A DNA stretch of 37,046 nt, from the NCBI RefSeq assembly GCF_010672525.1, contig NZ_JAAHGH010000077.1, positions 1 to 37,046 of the forward strand, in the 5' to 3' direction. Below, one piece after another: positions 36,791 to 37,046 of this stretch (positions are counted from its first letter, which is position 1; each line of letters begins with the position of its first letter). This DNA is from Okeania sp. SIO2B3. Lineage in GTDB: Bacteria; Cyanobacteriota; Cyanobacteriia; Cyanobacteriales; Microcoleaceae. The translations under genes were made by a program, and so were the position numbers. Under the pieces are notes generated by a model. It was not told where the DNA came from, did no database searches, and saw only the letters and a program-made list of their open reading frames with translations.

Positions 36791-37046
36791 CAGCTCTTCA
36801 CGCTCATGCATGGAGCGTATTTTAGGCGCATAGTTGGGCAGAACAATCTTGGGACAAAACGCCCGCTCCTAACTCCTCGCTCATTCCCTTTTCTCCTGTC
36901 TTCCCCTCCCCCTTTCCAAGCTATCCATTACCCACATCTTTCTTAACATAAGGTTTGACAAAATCTAGGGATTGTGTATTCTCATTTATAAAAACTCAGA
37001 GTTTAACCAAAAGTCAGTCAATGGAACAGTGGATCACAGCAGAACT

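Noticed and set aside
36764-36946. Plus-strand open frame near the window end
   Set aside because: It starts inside the C3 element end and is pyrimidine-rich low-complexity sequence further on.

Overview
The window looks like a chromosomal segment of a low-GC, repeat-rich filamentous cyanobacterium. This rests on crtR (cyanobacterial beta-carotene hydroxylase), chlB and por (both routes of protochlorophyllide reduction), many HIP1 octamers (GCGATCGC), heptanucleotide tandem repeats, and long AT-rich spacers crowded with small inverted-repeat elements. A Trichodesmium/Okeania/Oscillatoria-type genome is my inference; no rRNA or marker search could be run.

Layout. 1-1.6 kb holds two gene remnants (a short-chain dehydrogenase N-terminus and a small membrane protein) and a repeat element. 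crtR (-) follows, then a decayed IS200/IS605-type tnpB interrupted by palindromes, then pyruvate kinase (+). 6.5-7.85 kb is a coding-poor stretch of duplicated segments. Next come a DnaJ-TPR-membrane fusion (-), repeats, tRNA-Gln(TTG) (-), aspS (-), a small lysine-rich protein (-), a Nudix hydrolase (+), a C39-like peptidase (-) and a threonine/serine dehydratase-type PLP enzyme (-). 18-21.2 kb carries an exported pentapeptide-repeat protein (-) and a pentapeptide-RidA fusion broken by one frameshift (+). Then follow a DoxX-like remnant (-), a TPR protein (+), chlB with its terminator (+), an unknown membrane protein (+), an HTH protein with a basic tail (-) and por (-). 29.2-33.4 kb holds three tandem TRAP-type substrate-binding proteins with no permease genes. 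The last 3.6 kb is largely debris: a group II intron protein fragment, a truncated TPR-type protein, a Uma2 gene broken into two pieces around a dead tnpB, and repeats.

Genes that work together: chlB and por are alternative light-independent and light-dependent enzymes for the same step of chlorophyll synthesis. crtR acts in carotenoid synthesis. aspS and tRNA-Gln serve translation. The three binding proteins presumably feed a TRAP transporter encoded elsewhere.

The most distinctive signal is non-coding. At least three families of 90-250 bp elements have terminal inverted repeats and exact or near-exact target duplications (5, 8 and 6 bp). One further family supplies the stop codon of the second binding-protein gene. 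Three palindromes lie inside the tnpB reading frame at loops between conserved motifs. I found no convincing new multi-gene system. The best unusual items are the pentapeptide-RidA fusion, the palindrome-loaded tnpB and the short-element families.
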